Of a stretch of DNA of 64,000 nt, positions 1 through 9,591 are shown in pieces. Under the pieces are notes generated by a model. That model was not told where the DNA came from, searched no databases, and saw only the letters and a program-made list of their open reading frames with translations. Position numbers and translations under genes: made by a program. Source of the stretch: Zizania palustris (taxonomy: Eukaryota > Streptophyta > Magnoliopsida > Poales > Poaceae); the NCBI GenBank assembly GCA_019279435.1, contig JAAALK010000289.1, forward strand, positions 7,136,342 to 7,200,341, in the 5' to 3' direction. Each line of letters opens with the position of its first letter. Position 1 is the first letter of the stretch.

Positions 1-276
1 GCTAAAGCTCTAGGTCATCAGATAGGCCGAAATGTCAAAGCCTACATGGATGATATTGTAATAAAGAGTGTTGTAAAGCACCAACATAGCCTAGACTTAG
101 CTGAAACCTTTGAGAGCCTCCGAGCATGTGGAGTTTGCCTCAACCCTGAAAACTGTATATTCGGGGTGCAAGCAGGAAAACTGCTAGGGTACTTAGTTTC
201 GAGTAGAGGAATCGAAGCTAGCCCGACGCATATAAGCGCATTGCAAAGAATGGCTCCACGAAGGGCCCTTCCCTAA
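1..276 (+). pseudogene. RT fragment, upstream copy of the duplication (element A)
   Basis: The frame at 46-276 begins with the catalytic YMDD box (MDDIVIKS) of a Gypsy reverse transcriptase and continues through the thumb (LRACG, KLLGYLVSSRGIEASPT). It then leaves homology at 259 where the second duplicated unit begins. The residues match element B RT (13780-13990) closely. It is a fragment that cannot encode a working enzyme alone. The 5' part of the domain is outside the window. Confidence 0.85.
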
Positions 277-1173
277 AGCCAAGCCTGGAAGGTGATGCGA
301 TCACGAAGATGATCTTGAAAGATGGCAAGGAGTACCGAATACAATTCGACAAGGGGCTACCTTCGGAGATAGCTACTTCGTTGGAGGAAGTAGTTAAGGA
401 AAATTTGGATATCTTCGCTTGGACTGACGAAGACATCCCCGGAGTTGACCGGCGCATAATCGAGCACAGCTTGCTTGTCAACCCGAAGGCTAGGCCAGTG
501 CGCCATGGGCTCCGTAAGTTATCATTAGAGAGGGCAGACCTCACCAAGGTGGAGGTGGAAAAGTTGCTGAGGGCTGGAATTATCAGGGAAATAGCCCACA
601 CGGAGTGGTTGGCTAACCCCGTTTTCGTCTAGAAAAAAGGCTCCGGCAAGTGGCGCATGTGCGTTGATTTCACATCATTGAATAAAGCATGCCCACGAGA
701 CCCCTACCCTATGCCCCGAATAGACCAGCTCATGGGTTCTACAGCTGGCTCCTAGTTTTTAAGCTTCCTGGACGCATACTCCGGTTATCACTAGGTCTGG
801 CTAAAGCGCGAAGACGAAGCCAAGACAAGTTTTATAACTTCCTCCGGAGTATTTTGTTATGTTTGAATGCCTTTTGGCTTGCGGAATGCCGGAGCTACCT
901 TCTCACGTCTAATAGCTAAAGCTCTAGGTCATCAGATAGGCCGAAATGTCAAAGCCTACATGGATGATATTGTAATAAAGAGTGATGTAAAGCACCAACA
1001 TAGCCTAGACTTAGCTGAAACCTTTGAGAGCCTCCGAGCATGTGGAGTTCGCCTCAACCCTAAAAAATGTATATTCGGGGCGCAAGCAGGAAAACTGCTA
1101 GGGTACTTAGTTTCGAGTAGAGGAATCGAAGCTAGCCCGACGTAGATAAGCACATTGCAAAGAATGGCTCCAC
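1..1173 (+). repeat. 914-bp tandem duplication inside pol of element A
   Basis: Bases 1-259 repeat as 915-1173, an offset of exactly 914, with about 8 substitutions in 259 (about 3%). One full unit (260-1173) and the tail of another (1-259) are visible. The first copy breaks off at 259/260 within the RT thumb region and runs straight into the protease-RT linker of the second. The duplicated block is most of the reverse transcriptase. Its start lies outside the window, so there may be more units. Confidence 0.85.
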
Positions 1174-1367
1174 TAGAAAATCTGATGTAGTTCCAGAAGC
1201 TGACGGGACGGCTCACAGCCCTCAGTAGATTCCTAGCTAGATCAGCCGAACGAAGCCTTCCAATTTTTAAAGCTCTAAAGGGGTACGAAAGTTTCAAGTG
1301 GACGCCGAAGTGCTAGAAGAGCTTCGATGACATTAAAGATTATCTCGGAAATCTATCAACACTTACT
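303..1367 (+). pseudogene. Reverse transcriptase pseudogene (element A)
   Basis: This would be the RT of the element's polyprotein, copying element RNA into cDNA. The frame starts in the linker (KDGKEY), passes the fingers and palm (RMCIDF, then MPFGLRNAGATF at 867) and the catalytic YMDD (about 955-966), and ends in the connection domain. At least six in-frame stops interrupt it: 630-632, near 753 and 793, 1143-1145, near 1187 and near 1314. All are TAG, and several stand where element B has glutamine. Element B at 13199-14200 aligns along its whole length. No function is expected. Confidence 0.85.
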
Positions 1368-2600
1368 GTGACCCTCCCAAAAGAAACTCTCCTTCTTTAT
1401 CTTGTACCAACGGGCTCCGTAGTAAGTGCAGTGCTGGTCAGGGAAGTTGAGCTTAAAGGAAAATTGGTGCAGAACCCAGTCTACTTTGTCTCAGAAGCTT
1501 TGTCCAGAGCAAAGACAAGATACTCCGAGCTCGAAAAATTTGCTTATGCTTTGGTAATGGCCTCGCGAAAGCTAAGGCATTACTTCTTAGCACATAATCT
1601 CATCGTTCCTACCTCGTATCCCCTTGGTGATATGCTTCGGAGCAAAGATTCCACAGGTAGGATCGGAAAATGGGATGCCGAGCTAGCCCCCTTTGGTATT
1701 TCCTTCATGGCAAGAACAACTATCAAGTCCCAAGTCATAGCTGACTTTGTGGCCGAGTGGACTCCATCTACAGTTTGGGCGTCGGAAGAAACTTCCGAAG
1801 GTCTGTGGATAATTTTTTCTAACGGAGCCTATCAGGCATCTAGTGCCGGAGCTGGAGCTGTGCTAATATCGCCATTAGGGCAGAAGGCTACGTATTCTGC
1901 GAGGCTCAACTTTAAGACCACCAACAATATCGCAGAGTATGAAGGGATCATGCTAGGCCTTCGGAAGTCAAGGGCAATTAGAGTAGCAAGGATTAAAATT
2001 AAAACAAATTCCCAAGTCATCGCAGGGCATGTTGACAAGAGCTTCCAAGCCAGGAATCCACATCTTGCAAATTATTTAGAAGAAATCCGAAAGACCGAAG
2101 AAATGTTTAAAGGATTTTCTGTTCGAAGCATCCCCCGAGTAGATAATCAACTTGCAGATATTCTAGCAAAGGCTGCAACCAGAGCATTAGACGTCCCGGA
2201 GGGCACTTTCTATGAAGAACTGATCAAGCCTACGGTGCATCAACTACCCTCCGCAGAAGTCCTTTGCATCCCAGTCGCTGATTGGCGGACTCCGATAATG
2301 GATGTTTTGCAAAACAGTGCAGTCTCGTTAGAAGGTCCAGATTTCCAAAGGCTCCAAGCAAGATCTCGAAATTATGAGCTTATCAACGGAATATTGTACA
2401 AAGCCGGAGTTTGTTCTCCCCTACTCCGGTGCATCTCACAACCCGAAGGCCAAGATATACTTTGGGAGATTCACGAAGGCCTATGCGGCAGCCATCTAGC
2501 CCCCCGTGCTCTAGCAGGAAAGATACTTCGACAGGGGCTCTACTGGCCAACAATTGTAAGAGATGTAGAAGAGTTGGTTCGAAGCTACCAAGGGTGCTAG
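1368..2600 (+). pseudogene. RNase H and integrase N-terminal region (element A pol)
   Basis: An open stretch of 410 codons covers the RT connection/RNase H (LVREVELKGKLVQNPVYFVS, YSELEK), a second RNase H-like domain (about residues 140-280), and the start of integrase with its H2C2 zinc-binding region (HEGLCGSHLA near residue 360). Two acidic residues of the second RNase H domain are replaced by Asn: FSNGAYQAS and KTNSQV, against YSDGAFQAS and KTDSQI in element B. The first Cys of the zinc CxxC pair is Tyr here. The frame ends at a TAG replacing the Gln before WMGR. It is a contiguous remnant of pol. Confidence 0.85.
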
Positions 2601-2603
2601 TGG

Positions 2604-3494
2604 ATGGGTAGGAAGAGCCACCGTCCACCGACACCTCTTCAAGTTATTGCTCTGGTATGGCCAATGGCACGATGGGGAATGGATCTCATCGGCCCTTTTC
2701 TAATGGAAAAAGGCAGCTTGAAGTTTGCGTTGGTAGCAATCAAATATTTTTCTAAATGGGTCGAAGCTGAACCCCTAACTGCTATCACTTCAAGAAATGT
2801 GCAAAAATTCTTTTAGCTGAATATTATTTGCAGGTTCGGAGTGCCTAGGGAGTTAACTGTTGATAACGACACTCAATTTGATGTCGATCCCTTTAGAGAG
2901 TTTTGCGAAGGCCTAGGCATCAAGTTATGCTTCATAGCTATTCGCCACCCCCAATCCAATGGAGCCATCGTGTAGGCCAATGGAAATATTCTCTCCGGTT
3001 TGAATCAAAGGATTGTCGGGTTAGCTAAGGGGCTATGGACCGAAGAGCTCTCCAAAATTTTATGGTCCATTCGGACCACTCAAGCTAGGTCCACGGGCTT
3101 CACCCCATTTAGGCTGCTATTCGGAGATGAGGCCATGACTCCTACGGAGCTTAAAGGTGGATCCCTCCGCGTAACGGAGCCTAGGAATGACGATGAAAGA
3201 AACACTTCGCTGGACTTGTCAGAAGAGACAAGGCTTCGAGCTGTCGCTAATCTAGCGAAGTACCAAGACCAAACGAAGGCATGGTATGACCTGAAAATAA
3301 AAGTGAATGAGCTTAGACCAGTTCATTTGGTGTTGCGAAGTGTAATTGCTCCGGGAAAGCTAGGAAACAAATGGGAAGGACCATATATTATCCTACGATC
3401 AGGGCACCCCGGGTCATTTAAGCTAGCTAATTTAGAAGGGGAAGAGTTGAAGCATGCATGGCATGCAGAGCACCTTAAGCGTTATTACGCTTAG
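2604..3494 (+). pseudogene. Integrase catalytic core and C-terminus (element A pol)
   Basis: Homologous to the integrase of element B at 15420-16312. The first catalytic Asp (GMDLIGPF) and the second (TVDNDTQFD) can be read. The Glu of the DDE triad, expected in AVERANG, is lost: the sequence reads AIV-stop-ANG near 2973. Other stops are at 2814-2816 and just before 2604, all TAG. The C-terminal part (3000-3494) is open and ends HLKRYYA-stop, matching HLKRYFA-stop of B, so the original stop codon is preserved. It cannot encode an active integrase. Confidence 0.85.
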
Positions 3495-3864
3495 GGGCTC
3501 CTTGTAATCAATTGTAAAAGTACCTTTCTAAGCTAAATAAAGATGGAGGTTCAAATTATTCTTACTCTTCAAATATTCCTTACTCCTGGTGGACGCATCA
3601 GGAGAACGGAGATGCTTGCGGAGGTAAGAATCTTTCAAGGAACCCAGCAAACAGCCTTCGAACCATTGGTTCAAGGATTCCGTAAAAGAGCCGAAGGTGG
3701 CCAGCCTACGGATTCTAGGCTCCGGCTTGTTATATCAATCATTGTGTCTGACGGACCCTATCGCAACGCGTATGGTCCCCCACCCATAAGGAGGGGCAGG
3801 GGAGTAAGGAACAATCAAGTGATGCTTCCGAAATAGGTTATATTAATCAGGTGATCATATTACA
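3495..3864. other. Non-coding spacer after pol (element A)
   Basis: This 370-base stretch lies between the pol stop and the end of aORF2 on the other strand. It holds one unit resembling the 61-bp repeat that is amplified in element B (near 3655-3720: 'ttccgtaaaagagccgaagg'). A frame at 3543-3836 shows no recognisable domain and I treat it as chance. Confidence 0.6.
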
Positions 3865-4293
3865 TTAAGAGAAATTTTGGTCTAAGCCTAAATAAAAGCG
3901 GAGACCCCTCCGACCTCTAGAACTACTTCTAGGACCGCTTCAGTCTTCGGAGCCCAGAGTTCTTAAAACTTTTCTCTTAGTCCGAGTGCCTTTCTTCTTT
4001 GAAGCTCGCGGCTTTTTCTGCTCTTCTTGAAGTTCAGCCCAGGACAGAAGTCTTACGGAGCTAGCCTCCATTGCATCTTCGACTTGGTATTCTGAGTCAG
4101 ACCACTCTACATATTCTGAGGACGAAGATACTACTTCCTTATCCTCTTCTTTAATATAAGCTAAGACTTTGCGTTGAACATCGAGTGTTATTTCCCCTTG
4201 CTCCCCTCGAGGAACAGAGAAATGTGAGCGTCGGTAAGTCGTTAAGCTCTCGAGGATTGCCCACTACTGGCAAAGCCCTTCGTTAGGTTCCAA
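3865..4293 (-). pseudogene. aORF2, antisense frame conserved in Tat copies (element A)
   Basis: Read on the minus strand this frame gives YRRSHFSVPRG, IKEEDKEVVSSSSEY, WSDSEYQVED, LLSWAELQEEQKKPRASK and a C-terminus ending LGLDQNFS-stop. Elements B (17236-17688) and C (22764 onward, plus strand) carry the same succession: IKEEE, acidic serine run, WS(D/E), SWxxLQxxQKxFRA, basic tract. Conservation of frame across three divergent elements shows it was once coding. Here it contains an in-frame TAG near 4264 and a TGA at 3940-3942. It lies 140 bases past the stop of aORF1, either as a separate gene or as a 3' exon of an alternative transcript. The function is unknown; the product would be acidic then strongly basic. 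Confidence 0.65.
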
Positions 4294-5300
4294 TGCTTTG
4301 AAGTCAGGTTCCGAAGTGCATAACAAACCTAAAAATAAACATCCAAACAAAGACTCCCCATTTATAAAATTTTCATTCATTAAGATAAAGGGCTTTACAA
4401 GATTTCTTGTACATGCTTAAGTGCCCTATGAAGCTAAACCTGCGGGTCAGTTGGCAGAGCCAGCGGAGTCGGAGCTAGAGGCTTCGTCTGAGCTTGCTTC
4501 TGCCAATGAGCCTCGTCAATCCAGGTCTTGGCTGCAGCTTTGTGATCTGTTTTCCAGGTCACCCGGAATGCTTCCCAGGCAGAAGTGACATCCAAGGAAG
4601 GACGCAACAAGTCTTCATCGGCGAAGCCTGAAGGCATCGAACCCCCCACTAGACCAACAAAAATCTCGAGGGTTTCGAGATGTCGAAGGACACCGATTCC
4701 GGCTACCTGCCCGGAGATCTCTCCGTAGCGAATCCCAAAGCCCTTCATCATCTTCATTGCCGCCTGGATCATCTTTAGCTTTCGTGCGAGGGGCTCGCTC
4801 ACTGCAGCTGAAGACAAAGGGCACATCGTACCAAAGTATTCTAGGGTACCCCGAAGGGTATCCATAGTCTGACAAGCAATGGCGATATGCTTCGTCTCGG
4901 CCTCCGTCAGCTCAGAAGCAAAAGCAGAAACTTCGGCTATCCTTGATAGCAGAGTACTCTTCTGAGCCAACACTTGTTTGAGTGAGTCTTGAAGCTCTAC
5001 AAGCCATGCGCTGGAGTCCGCTTCTGCTCGCCGAAGCCTCTCAACCTTAGCCCTAAGCACCACACACTCGGCTTTGATTTCTTGGACCGAAGCCTTGAGT
5101 GTAGCGCTCCTCTGTTGCTCGGCCCGGAGTGCTTCATCCATAATGGCTTTGGCCCTCCGCTCCTCGAGGAGCTCATCCTCCAGTTGCAATGTTTTGTCTT
5201 CAGAGCCTTTGAGGACAGTCTGGAGGGTGGTAACCTTCCTCTTGAGCCGATTAGTATTGAGCTCATTTGAAGTCGCTGCCGCTCTAGCGAGGACGAATTG

Positions 5301-5367
5301 CTGCAAAAAAGCAAAGTGAGTACAAAGTAATTTCATTAATTAAATACATTTGTTGTATGTTGCATAC
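5301..5367 (-). other. Intron of aORF1 (element A), conserved site
   Basis: On the minus strand the donor is AGG|GTATGC at 5368/5367 and the acceptor TTTTTTGCAG|CAATTC at 5301/5300: 67 bp, phase 0. Joining the exons gives ERAALR followed by QFVLARAA. Element B gives ERAAYQ then (stop)AVLARAA, and element C ESAVSQ then IVALA, at the same codon boundary. Confidence 0.75.
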
Positions 5368-5846
5368 CCTAAGGGCAGCCCTTTCGAGGGTCAAATCGAG
5401 CTCCGGTGCCCTGGCTTCACTCATGATGGAAACCATCTCAGAGGTCCCAACCTCTTGGCACTTATATGCTAAGGGTTCCAGGAGCGTTCGGAGCCATGTC
5501 CTCTACTCCAAGAACGGAGTCAGCAGAGGAAGCTAGGACAGGGCCCGTCGGTCATCCACAGCGGGGTCTTCCTCCGAAGCGCTCACTGAAGGGTCGTTGG
5601 AGGAAGGCATTGTCAGCAAAGAAGGAAGAGGGCCGAAGCCTGTCGTGCTCTTGCCCCTCCCTAGTACGAAAACCAGAGCTGTTGCTTCGGCCGGAGTAGA
5701 TCCTCCTTTGATCGTCGCTACCTTGGGTGGAGTCACTCCGCCCGAGATAACTTCAGTCATCGGAGCCACTACCTTGACTAGAGCCTCAACTTCGAGTGAA
5801 GCCAAAGCTCCACCAGTGGCTATAGCCACGCCGCTCCTCGAAGTAT

Positions 5847-5929
5847 CTATAAAGTCAAGGTATTCGTTAAATACTTATTGCACAATAAAGTCTTTTCAGG
5901 AAATTCGAGGGTAAAGTTTTGAGATTTAC
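5847..5929 (-). other. Candidate intron of aORF1 (element A)
   Basis: Donor G|GTAAATC at 5929 and acceptor TTGACTTTATAG at 5847, 83 bp. The upstream frame ends one base into a codon and the downstream frame supplies two, so the phases agree. The intron joins two coding frames that are otherwise out of register. Confidence 0.6.
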
Positions 5930-6598
5930 CTCCATCCGCACTCTGACGGAGAATTTCGGAGCCCCCCAGAAATTCATACATCCGAAGATATTCTTCGAGG
6001 TCATCCCCCGAAGTCTGTGCTAGAGAAGCCGTAGTCGATGCCCTGACCTCCGTTACTACCACTCTGGCCACGGGCAAGTTAGGATTTTCTAACTCTGGTT
6101 CTAAGTCACCCAAGCCAAGTCCGGAGGGGGCTGTTGCGTCAACTTCTACAACCTCCCGAAGGAAGTCTCCAGCTGCGTCTTGGGACTCACCCTCATTGTC
6201 TTGCAGCAGATAGTTTTCAAGTGCTTTCCCCATCTAGGCGTTTGACTCTTTCTCTTCTGTTTCCTCCGAAGAGGAGCTTAGAATGTCCAGGGAGGAAGGT
6301 GAAGACACCGGAGATGCCGGAGGAGGAGGCTTTGCTGTCTTCTTCCCCTTCTTGATGGGGGTCTTAGCGACCCTTCTAGAGGACTCGATGGTGATTTTCC
6401 TTTTTTGGGGGGCCACTCCCGTCGAGTCGAAGTCCAGTAGGGGAGGAGGCTCCATTCCAAGAGCGCTCCACACCCGGTTGAAGCGTTCCCAGCTTCCTAC
6501 CAATTCTACCCTCTGTTGCTTCTCCGCCACTCTAGGGGCTTCGAGCACCTGTTCATTGGCTCTAGCAATCTGCTCCAGAGCTAGCGCCAAAGGAGCCA

Positions 6599-6669
6599 CT
6601 GAAAAAGGTAGCATTCTATTATGTTATCTATTTTCTAATCAATGTTGTTGCAGAAGTGCGAAGGCTTAC
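6599..6669 (-). other. Candidate intron of aORF1 (element A)
   Basis: Donor GTAAGCC at 6669 and a pyrimidine-rich acceptor ACCTTTTTCAG at 6599, 71 bp. It separates the N-terminal exon from the frame beginning VAPLALALEQ. The exon upstream is damaged, so the phase cannot be confirmed. Confidence 0.5.
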
Positions 6670-7663
6670 TCAAGCTTCAAATCTCTCCTTCTGAAGCATT
6701 ATGAAATGCTATCGGCCACTCTGCTCCGAGAGGAGGGATTCAGAGGGATATGAATTCCTCCATGAGGTCCCGCATGCTCATGCGGCTGGCCAACGAAGAA
6801 AGCAGCCCCAGCCACGTCGAAAGCAGGCTAGGGTCCAGAGTGGCTTCGACTTCCTTTCGGTACCAAATTTCTTGTAGGGGCCCCGTGAGGCTGGAACCTT
6901 CTCCGACTTCGGCGTAGAACCATTAGAGTATCCAGTTGGTGTACCACCGATCATTGATGGCCTTCGCTGGGAAGTGCTGTGAGTACTCCTTCCGAAGTTG
7001 GAAGTTCACACTTCTAAAGGCTACCAGTACTTTGGTGTCTCTTGGTACGTCTTGCGGTTTCGGGTGGTAGGAGGCCTCGTGGGTAGCTGTGAAGACTTCT
7101 GATCTCCCTTCGCACCTTTCCGCCTGAAAGGCCCATTCGAAGATGGCCAATCTTGCGATGGCATTCGGTGACAACTAAGGTAAAGTGATATGAAACATGT
7201 CCAATACCTCGGATAATAAATTGATTGCAGGCAGCCCTAGCCCAGCCTCAAAGAAGGCCTCGAAGACCACTACTTCTTTGCTCCGAGGTGCTGGGGTCAA
7301 TTCCGTCCCGGGGACCTGAGTTCTCATCCCCAGGCCCAACTTCCTATTCACCACTTTCTCGATGGAGTCTGCCGTACTCGCTGACTTCCCAAGGAGGAAG
7401 CTTTGCCTCAACGGCTTCTTGGACGGTGGGCGAAGTTCCTGTGGGTTCTTGGGCCAAGAACCCCCCGGGGCTCCCGCCATTGCTGCCACTACTGATGTCG
7501 CCCAAGCTTGCCTCTGCGCCAAGGTTCCTGCCACAGCTGGCACCTTCGCAATAGTTCTCGCCATCAATTGATTGCTCAGAATATTGGGGAAAGCTTGAAG
7601 GATTAAGAAGGAGGGCTTAGAACCAAGGCTCTGTAAAAAATTCTGCTAAGGTTTGATTCCCCC

Positions 7664-7671
7664 TTTTATAA
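7664..7671 (-). promoter_or_regulatory. TATA box for the antisense gene aORF1
   Basis: The minus strand reads GGTTATAAAAGGGG here, about 97 bases upstream of the aORF1 ATG at 7567. That spacing suits a transcription start about 30 bases downstream and a 5' UTR of roughly 65-70 bases. The rest of 7568-7850 shows no coding frame. It suggests the antisense gene has its own promoter rather than depending on an LTR. Confidence 0.55.
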
Positions 7672-8392
7672 CCCTTCCGCCTCTAGTTACTGTAGTTCGG
7701 GTATGCATTCACATTGTAGGTTTGACTTCTATCACTGATGGGTGGGTCCAAAAAGTAAAAAAGGTGTGAACTCACGGTTAAAATTATGTCTGTTACTTTT
7801 TACTAGAATCCTAACGGCTACTTGAAGGGTAACGGCTAAAAATTAATGACTCTCTAGATCCCATAAAAAGTTGAAGGTGACATATGAGATGCTGCTTCAG
7901 AAGCACTAGAAGAGGGCCGAGAAAGCAAGTACTCGGCCAAAGCCTCCGACAAGGCCAAACCATCCATTGGAGAATTGGTTCGGTCCCTAATACGCAAGAC
8001 CACTAGAGACACCGATACCTCCACCTCCATACCAGCTCTCGATGGCGCAGTGGGCTCCATACTATTTTCCACCCACCGGATTCCCATTCCCTTGCTTCTT
8101 TGTGAGTGTCCCTTTTGTGCCACTAGAGATACCCCAAACACAGTAACATATGGGCATGGTGGGAGGTGGCATCTTCAGCAAGCTATCCGTCATACCTCGG
8201 GGTGGAGGATGGCCACCTCGACACGAAGATAGAGGAGACAAGCACGAAGACACATCAAGGAGGGTTTTCAAGGCCATCGTCATCAAGGTGGGTTCCCAAG
8301 ACATCCCAATCCCCAAGGGGACCCTTCCAGAGAAAGGCAGAGGCGATCTGGAGAAGGCGGTCGAGGGTAGCACCATCGGTTCAACTGATGTC

Positions 8393-8560
8393 CTAGGGTT
8401 GGTCCGACCGACAACTTCTCACTAGTTTGACCGACCTACTATGGCCGGTCTGACCACGTCCTTTCGGTCTCCTGGCAACGTACGGTCCGACCGGCCCAGT
8501 ATGGCCCATCCAACCGACAAGGCCTAGACCGACCGGCCTAGTAAGGCTTGTCTGACTGAC
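8393..8560. repeat. Degenerate 'gaccggcc' tandem repeats in element F
   Basis: Three or four imperfect units of about 50-58 bp, each carrying gaccgacc/gaccggcc followed by a (c)tagta/cagta motif. In one frame they give Pro/Thr/Gly-rich low-complexity peptide, so they may be an eroded low-complexity part of gag. Confidence 0.45.
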
Positions 8561-8564
8561 TGTG

Positions 8565-8935
8565 CATAGAAGAACTCCCACAACAAGCGCAAAGTTGTCG
8601 AGGCCGATGCGAGCAACTCCCATTCGGCCAAAACTTCCAAGAGCAAGTTTGTGGACCCTGGTACAAAGCCACAACCATCGTGGGCACCTCCAGGCATGAC
8701 CATGTCCTAGAAGAGGCGACTGCAACATCTCTGGGTGCATGAGATGAAAGAGAAGAAGGACAAAGACAAGGGGGATGCGATTTTCGATGAGATTCGCCCC
8801 TGACAAGTACCCAAGCAGGTATAGAATCCCAAGCCGTTTGTAGTAGACAACCCGGCTCCCACTCCAAGTGATGACAATGATGATATGCTAGATAATGACT
8901 ACACACTCTTCTAGGAGGGACCTCTTCATCAAGCG
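8565..8935 (+). pseudogene. Gag end / gag-protease linker fragment (element F)
   Basis: The frame reads a basic stretch (NKRKVVEAD), then WVHEMKEKKDKDK, FDEIRP and FVVDNPAPTPSDDNDD, leading in frame toward the protease at 8936. This highly charged region is typical of the linker between gag zinc knuckle and protease in grass Gypsy elements. Several stops interrupt it. No zinc knuckle survives. Confidence 0.45.
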
Positions 8936-9580
8936 ATGGATGTGAATGTGGTGTTGCTTCCCGCTAAGTTTGGTTTGTGGGAAGATGAGGCCGAGGTCGC
9001 TCAACAAAACCTCAGCCCACATGAAGTCGTGTTCGAGAAGCATGAGGAGTTGGCTCATCACTATAATCCTCTCTATGTTCGAAAACACATCAACGGCAAG
9101 CCGATATCGAGGATGTTGGTAGATGGAGGCGCCACTGTCAACCTGATGCCATACTCACTTCTAAAGAAGCTCGGCAAGAATGAAGATGATTTGATAAAGA
9201 CCAACCTGACGCTAAACAGATTCAACGGCGAGAGCTCCGAGGCGAAGGGTTTCCTTTCACTATAGCTGATGGTGGGCCATAAGACACTGCCTACGACATT
9301 TTTTGTGGTAGATGGTGGGCGTGATTGGATTCATGCGAATTGTTGTATTCCCTCTACCTTGCATCAGGGTCTGATTTAGTGGGATGGCGACGATGTGGAG
9401 GTCGTACCAGCTGACACTTTGGCCTAAGTTGCTTTAGCCGATGTGTCCATTGACACCATCCATGATAAGGTAGAGTGCTTGTTAGGTAGAGACCTCTCAA
9501 ACATCAATTTTGTCAATGTGTCTGAGGGGAGGTTTGTTCCTATTTCTATAAAGTCGGCTGGTGTAGCTTAGGTGTCTCTA
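8936..9580 (+). pseudogene. Aspartic protease pseudogene (element F)
   Basis: Retroviral-type aspartic protease that would cut the polyprotein. The catalytic region reads MLVDGGATVNLMP near 9113-9151 (Asp-Gly-Gly in place of the commoner Asp-Thr/Ser-Gly). It is preceded by KPIS and followed by LLKKLGK and LTLNRFNGESSEAKGF. The frame is open from 8936 to 9265 and then continues with stops (after FLSL, after GLI, after DTLA). The second half (FFVVDGG, LGRDLSNINF) still aligns with proteases of this group. Element G at 46723-46974 carries the same motif. Confidence 0.75.
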
Positions 9581-9591
9581 AACTAGTTTTC

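Larger units (their letters stand above)
4434..7567 (-). pseudogene. aORF1, spliced antisense coiled-coil gene (element A)
   Basis: A minus-strand gene running from ATG at 7567 to the stop at 4434-4436. The first exon (7567 to about 6670) resembles the plant 'putative gypsy type transposon' domain (EAGLGLP, LSPNAIARLAIFEWA, NDRWYTNW). The middle exons are Pro/Ser and acid rich. The last exon (5300 to 4434) is a long coiled coil followed by a C-terminal domain (LEYFG, GIRYGEISGQVAGIGVLRHL, WIDEAHWQKQ) ending DPQV. Candidate introns are 6599-6669, 5847-5929 and 5301-5367. Known decay: TAG at 7175-7177 in place of a probable CAG, TAA near 6922, and a stop at 6234-6236. Antisense genes of this kind are known in Tat elements. 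Their function is not established, and I infer only a possible structural or DNA-linked role. Confidence 0.7.
1..7850 (+). mobile_element. Element A: decayed Tat-lineage Ty3/Gypsy retrotransposon
   Basis: The sense strand reads RT, RNase H and integrase (to 3494). It is followed by about 4 kb carrying two antisense genes on the minus strand. This is the architecture of Tat-lineage Gypsy elements. Gag and the 5' LTR lie before the window or are lost. No 3' LTR is recognisable after the antisense promoter near 7670, so the right boundary (about 7850) is only where sequence resembling another element's gag starts. Pol has many nonsense codons, so the copy is old and defective. Element B at 10368-19294 is a close relative and served as the reference for reading it. 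Confidence 0.8.
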
